Of a stretch of DNA of 9,967 bases, positions 6,220-9,967 are shown one piece after another. Location: positions 1 to 9,967 of the forward strand of contig JADJVW010000053.1 in the NCBI GenBank assembly GCA_016710365.1, written 5' to 3'. Origin of the DNA: Candidatus Caldilinea saccharophila (GTDB lineage: Bacteria > Chloroflexota > Anaerolineae > Caldilineales > Caldilineaceae). The notes under the pieces were generated by a model. It was not told where the DNA came from. It was given only the letters and a program-made list of their open reading frames with translations, and did no database searches. The position numbers and the translations under genes were made by a program. Each line of letters starts with the position of its first letter. The first letter of the stretch is position 1.

Positions 6220-7191
6220 TTACGCCTTCTCCTCGCTGCGATCCGTCGCCGGTGGCGGTTCGACCGAAAGCGCCGAAATTTCCGCGCGCGCCGCCGGCGT
6301 CATCGCCAGATCACCGGCGGCCAGCGACGGTTCAAGCTGCGCCAGATTGCGCGCGCCGATGATCGGCGCGGTCACGGCCGGATGGTTCATCACCCACGCC
6401 ACGGCCAGCGTGGCCGGATGCTGGCCGCGCGCCTGCGCATACTGCATGAGGCGCTCCGCCACCGCGTAATGCATCTCGTCGCCGTAGCGCTTCTGATACA
6501 TCGTGTTCTCGACCAGCCGCCCGGCGTCTGGCCGCTGCCCCACGCCGTACTTGCCGGTCAACAGGCCGCCGCCGAGCGGACTGTAGGGGATCACGCCGAT
6601 CTGCTCCGCCTGCGCCAGCGGCAGCAGCTCGACCTCGGCCTGGCGCTTGGTGAGGTTGTACATCGGCTGCATCACGGCAAAGCGCGCCCAGTGGTTGCGC
6701 GCTGACAGACCCAGGGCGCCGGCGATCTGCCACGCCGCCCAGTTGCTCACCGCCGGGTAGAGAATCTTACCCTGCTGCACCAGCGTGTCGAGCGCAGCCA
6801 GCGTCTCCTCCATCGGCGTGCTGGCATCGAAGCGGTGGCAGAAGTAGACATCGATGCGATCCGTGCCCAGCCGGCGCAGGCTATCTTCGACTTCGCGCAG
6901 GACGTGGCGCCGCGCCAGTCCGCTGCCGTTGAGACCGTCGCGCATCGCAAAGCCGACCTTGCTGGTGATGACCAGTTCGTCGCGGTGGCCGGCCATAAAC
7001 TTGCCGAGCAACTCCTCAGCGCGGCCGCGACCGTAGACATTGGCGCAGTCGAAGAAATTGACGCCCGCGTCGCGACAGCGCGCATACATCGCCGCCGAGG
7101 TCGCTTCGTCGGCGTCGCCGCCAAAGGACATCGCGCCGAAGCAGAGGCTGGAAACGGTCACGCCGGTGCTGCCTAAGAGACGATAGTGCAT
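6220..7191 (-). CDS. Aldo/keto reductase
   Basis: This 323-residue NAD(P)H-dependent oxidoreductase has the AKR (beta/alpha)8 pattern: LGSTGVTVSSLCFGAMSFGG at the start, FFDCANVYGRGRAEELLG with Asp48 and Tyr53, ITSKVG with Lys78, and YFCHRFD with His119. These four residues are the usual catalytic tetrad. Later come IPYSPLGGGLLTGKY (201-215) and a cofactor-binding region with PIIGARN (277-282). The ATG at 7191 is chosen because the family begins here and an AGGAAGGAA site lies nine bases upstream; the frame is open further up but that part is a translated repeat. Its 3' end holds the ribosome site of the thioesterase. The substrate (aldehyde, ketone or sugar) cannot be assigned. Confidence 0.93.
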   Translation of the reverse strand: MHYRLLGSTGVTVSSLCFGAMSFGGDADEATSAAMYARCRDAGVNFFDCANVYGRGRAEELLGKFMAGHRDELVITSKVGFAMRDGLNGSGLARRHVLREVEDSLRRLGTDRIDVYFCHRFDASTPMEETLAALDTLVQQGKILYPAVSNWAAWQIAGALGLSARNHWARFAVMQPMYNLTKRQAEVELLPLAQAEQIGVIPYSPLGGGLLTGKYGVGQRPDAGRLVENTMYQKRYGDEMHYAVAERLMQYAQARGQHPATLAVAWVMNHPAVTAPIIGARNLAQLEPSLAAGDLAMTPAARAEISALSVEPPPATDRSEEKA

Positions 7192-7200
7192 AGTATATAC

Positions 7201-7209
7201 TTCCTTCCT
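7201..7209 (-). promoter_or_regulatory. Ribosome binding site fixing the aldo/keto reductase start
   Basis: AGGAAGGAA on the minus strand, nine bases before the ATG at 7191. It decides against the longer open frame that extends to 7413. Confidence 0.7.
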
Positions 7210-7238
7210 GTGATCAGTTGCCACTTTGATGCAGTGGC

Positions 7239-7330
7239 GAAGCGAGGCCGCGACGCGCAGAAAAAACCGGTGAACCCTTTGCTGCTTTTCCTCTGCGAAC
7301 CTCTGCTGCTCCGCGCCTCCGCGTCGAGAA
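7239..7330. repeat. Degenerate GC-rich dispersed-type repeat between pantothenate kinase and reductase genes
   Basis: The stretch contains repeated CTCTGCG / CTCTGCTGCTCCGCG / CCTCCGCG elements on the plus strand and, towards 7239-7266, related sequence in the opposite sense (GCGAGGCCGCGACGCGCAGAAAAAA). GCAGAGGAAAA and TTTTTTCTGC on the minus strand could pair imperfectly. I recall similar CGCAGAGGCGCAGAG-type repeats spread in several bacterial phyla. It fills most of the only sizeable gap in the minus-strand gene string. Confidence 0.45.
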
Positions 7331-7342
7331 TATTGTCGTTTC

Positions 7343-8240
7343 TCACTGGCTGGCTTGATGCTCCGCCAGCAGCAGCGCGCCGATAGCCGTGGCGTACCCC
7401 GGCCGCTCGACAAGCTGAAGTTCGGCGGCGTAGTACTGGCCGACCAGCGCGATGACCTCGCGCAGGGATGCCATGTCGAGCATGTGGCCGATCAGCACGA
7501 TGCGTTCGCACTGCTGGGCGCGCGCGGCGTTGATCGTGATCAGCGCGATGGTTTGGCCGATAAGATTGACCAGCGCCGCGGCCAGATCCGCGCGGCTGAC
7601 GTCGCCGTGAAAGCTGGAACGGCCCAGCCGCCCGAAGTTGACGGCAGTGGCGTCCGCGGGCAGCGAGCCGATCGGTCCGGTGATCACATCGGCGAGGCTG
7701 AGGTCAGCGCCGTTGCGGTCGCCTGCTGCGGCCAACTGCTCGATCTCCAACGGATCCATCGTGCCCAGGATCAGTCGCGCCAGGCCAAGCATGGCGCCGC
7801 CGCCGACTGCACTGCCAGAGACGTGCGCGTAGGCGTCCCCCTGCGCCTTGATCAGCGCGGTGCCGGAGCCGCAGCTTGCCACCATCAACGGCACAGCGCG
7901 CTGCTCGCCCTCCAGCCCCAGCAGCGCCTGTCCGCCGCGACCGATGGCCTGCACTTCGCTGATCTTTAGAATGCTGGTGCTGCACAGGAAGTCGGACAGC
8001 ACGCGGTGGCGGCCGCCAGTCACGGCCAGCCACGGCAGCGCACTCAGGTCAACATCGTGCGCGGCCAGCAGTGCGACTACGCTGGCTTCATCCGGGTCGC
8101 GGGTGTAAGGCTGGCTCCAGGTGATCAGTTCGTCGCCGCGTCGCACCACCACATCGGTGTTGCTGATGCCGAAGTCATTTGGCCGCGGTCAGGGTTGGCG
8201 CATCACGTCCACCCGTTAATTGCTGTGGCATTGGCGTCAT
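7343..8240 (-). CDS. coaW: Type II pantothenate kinase (Fumble/CoaW family), with an apparent one-base frameshift near its start
   Basis: The protein phosphorylates pantothenate, the first step of CoA synthesis, if the family call holds. Family signatures: DFGISNTDVVVRRG (phosphate-binding N-terminus), SCGSGTALI, HVSGSAVGGGAMLGLARLI, LAAAGDRNGADLSLADVI, LPADATAVNFGRLG and a C-terminal VLIGHMLD. The longest uninterrupted frame starts at the GTG at 8152, which would cut off the start of the ATPase fold. Upstream, an ATG at 8240, five bases after the fbp stop, reads MTPMPQQLTGGRDAPTLTAA and then loses frame at an AAA run (8178-8180). With AA it continues as NDFGISNTDVVV, giving about 298 residues, a normal size for this family. 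BadF/BadG-type ATPases share the fold but not the GDR and NFG blocks. Sequencing error or real lesion cannot be separated here. Confidence 0.75.
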
Positions 8241-8245
8241 GGTGG

Positions 8246-9289
<1,044 letters not shown>

Positions 9290-9294
9290 CTTTG

Positions 9295-9301
9295 ACCTCC
9301 T
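9295..9301 (-). promoter_or_regulatory. Ribosome binding site fixing the GTG start of fbp
   Basis: Perfect AGGAGGT on the minus strand, five bases before the GTG at 9289. Confidence 0.8.
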
Positions 9302-9339
9302 GCAAAGTCTGAATCAAGGATGAAAAATTTATTGTCGTG

Positions 9340-9348
9340 AGTATACCA
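9340..9348 (-). promoter_or_regulatory. Extended -10 promoter for the minus-strand gene string
   Basis: TGGTATACT on the minus strand gives an extended -10 (TGn plus TATACT). No good -35 lies 16-18 bases upstream, which fits an extended -10 promoter. The predicted start is near 9333, leaving a leader of about 44 bases to fbp. Confidence 0.5.
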
Positions 9349-9427
9349 TGCAGGCTGTTGCATTGGCGTTGTCGAAACTCTGGGGCGCCTCCAAAAGGGC
9401 GCAGCCTAAAAATTTGGCAGCCTGATG

Positions 9428-9455
9428 CGTAGGTCGGGCTACCAGCCCGACGTAG
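9428..9455. repeat. REP-like palindrome between direct CGTAG pentamers
   Basis: GTCGGGCT (9433-9440), loop ACC, AGCCCGAC (9444-9451) form a perfect eight-base-pair stem. CGTAG stands on both sides (9428-9432 and 9451-9455). The core resembles extragenic palindromes that I recall as common in many bacterial genomes. There is no T-run, so it is not a clear terminator. Confidence 0.6.
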
Positions 9456-9486
9456 ACCCGGCGCACACCTGCTCCGAAAACTTGGT

Positions 9487-9515
9487 TTGACAGCCAGATG
9501 CCAGACTGCTATACT
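9487..9515 (+). promoter_or_regulatory. Consensus-like sigma-70 promoter for the IclR-family gene
   Basis: TTGACA (9487-9492), a 17-base spacer, then TATACT (9510-9515): perfect -35, near-perfect -10 and ideal spacing. The predicted start is near 9522, about 43 bases before the ATG. Confidence 0.75.
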
Positions 9516-9523
9516 CCTTTCTA

Positions 9524-9537
9524 TTCGCCATATCGAA
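9524..9537. promoter_or_regulatory. Possible operator overlapping the transcription start
   Basis: TTCG-CCATAT-CGAA is a short interrupted palindrome just downstream of the IclR gene promoter, in a place where a regulator could repress its own gene. The arms are only four bases, so chance is quite possible. Confidence 0.25.
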
Positions 9538-9564
9538 AACCATTCATATCTGTGAACACTGCGT

Positions 9565-9967
9565 ATGGATCGTCTGAAGCAACCTGAAGGCGTGAAGTCG
9601 GCGTTGCGTGTGCTCGACATCTTTGAACTGCTCGCCCAATATCCCGATGGCATCAGCCTTTCGGAGATTTCCGCCAAACTGTCGATTCCCAAGAGCAGCA
9701 CACACAACTTGCTTGCTACATTGATGAGCCGGAGCTACTTACGCGAGGGGCGACACGACCGCACCTATCGCCTGGGCGCGCGGCTTTTCGAGCTTGGCAG
9801 CAGTTACATGGCTGGCGCCGATTTGCTGACCGAGGGGCAGGAGGTGGTGCGTGAGACCGCGCACGCCTGCGATGAGACAGTGCATCTTGCTATCCTTGAC
9901 GGCAATGAGGTGCTTTATATTGCCAAGGAGGAGGGGACGAATACCGTGCGTATGGTTTCCGCGGTCG
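9565..9967 (+). CDS. IclR-family transcriptional regulator (3' end outside the window)
   Basis: From the ATG at 9565 the frame is open to the right edge (134 residues seen of an expected 250 or so). Residues about 8-70 form the IclR winged helix-turn-helix: VKSALRVLDIFELLAQYPDG, LSEISAKLSIPKSSTHNLLATL and the wing around TYRLGARLFELG. After about 85 the effector-binding domain begins (ETVHLAILDGNEVLYIAKEEG). Such proteins sense small metabolites and regulate nearby catabolic or central carbon genes, often divergently placed. Here the neighbour is fbp and its string, so regulation of these or of unseen downstream genes is likely, and autoregulation is common in the family. No strong ribosome site precedes the ATG. 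Confidence 0.9.
   Translation, partial: MDRLKQPEGVKSALRVLDIFELLAQYPDGISLSEISAKLSIPKSSTHNLLATLMSRSYLREGRHDRTYRLGARLFELGSSYMAGADLLTEGQEVVRETAHACDETVHLAILDGNEVLYIAKEEGTNTVRMVSAV

Noticed and set aside
7192..7413. 74-residue N-terminal extension of the aldo/keto reductase
   Set aside because: It translates the intergenic repeat and the end of the pantothenate kinase gene; the ATG at 7191 has a strong ribosome site and the family start.
9384..9402. Possible terminator hairpin GCGCC...GGCGC
   Set aside because: Only about five pairs and no T-run; it lies upstream of both divergent genes, where no transcript is expected to end.

Overview
The window looks like a bacterial chromosome segment, plausibly Chloroflexota (Caldilinea, Anaerolineae or Roseiflexus-like). 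I base this on the gene mix, the GC-rich metabolic genes and the short tandem repeats scattered through coding DNA. This placement is an inference of moderate to low confidence. Almost everything from about 2370 to 9289 reads on the minus strand as one compact gene string.

Layout from left to right. (a) 3-535, plus strand: remnant of the N-terminal phospholipase-D-like domain of a DEAD/DEAH-type helicase, frameshifted and cut off before the helicase motor. (b) 554-1771, plus strand: an HNH endonuclease with an N-terminal domain of the kind that reads phosphorothioated DNA (ScoMcrA-like SBD). (c) 1480-2371, minus strand: a dndB-type gene (DGQHR domain, DNA phosphorothioation regulator) with an internal deletion, convergent with and overlapping the HNH gene. 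Together (a) to (c) look like the eroded edge of a phosphorothioation (Dnd) defence island. (d) 2371-5745, minus strand: a 2-oxoacid dehydrogenase module made of a fused E1alpha-E1beta protein, then a lipoyl plus E3-binding protein followed by a NeuD/PglD-like left-handed beta-helix acyltransferase instead of the usual E2 catalytic core. The lipoyl and NeuD parts appear to be one protein split by a frameshift inside a repeat tract. (e) 5735-8240, minus strand: a hotdog thioesterase, an aldo/keto reductase and a type II pantothenate kinase. (f) 8246-9289, minus strand: class I fructose-1,6-bisphosphatase. (g) 9290-9564: a divergent promoter region with a REP-like palindrome. (h) 9565 to the right edge, plus strand: the start of an IclR-family regulator.

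How it may work together: fbp, the pantothenate kinase, the reductase, the thioesterase, E1 and lipoyl-E3BD-NeuD are tightly packed (overlaps or gaps of a few bases, except 151 bp before the reductase), so they may be one transcript from the promoter near 9340. The theme is central carbon and acyl/CoA metabolism. The most interesting idea is that E1 loads an acyl group from a 2-oxoacid onto the lipoyl arm and the NeuD domain passes it to an unknown acceptor such as a nucleotide sugar.

Caution: four genes (helicase remnant, lipoyl/NeuD, thioesterase, pantothenate kinase) each carry a single-base-type frameshift at or next to a homopolymer or repeat. Sequencing error is therefore a serious alternative to real decay. 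The large dndB deletion and the helicase truncation cannot be explained that way.
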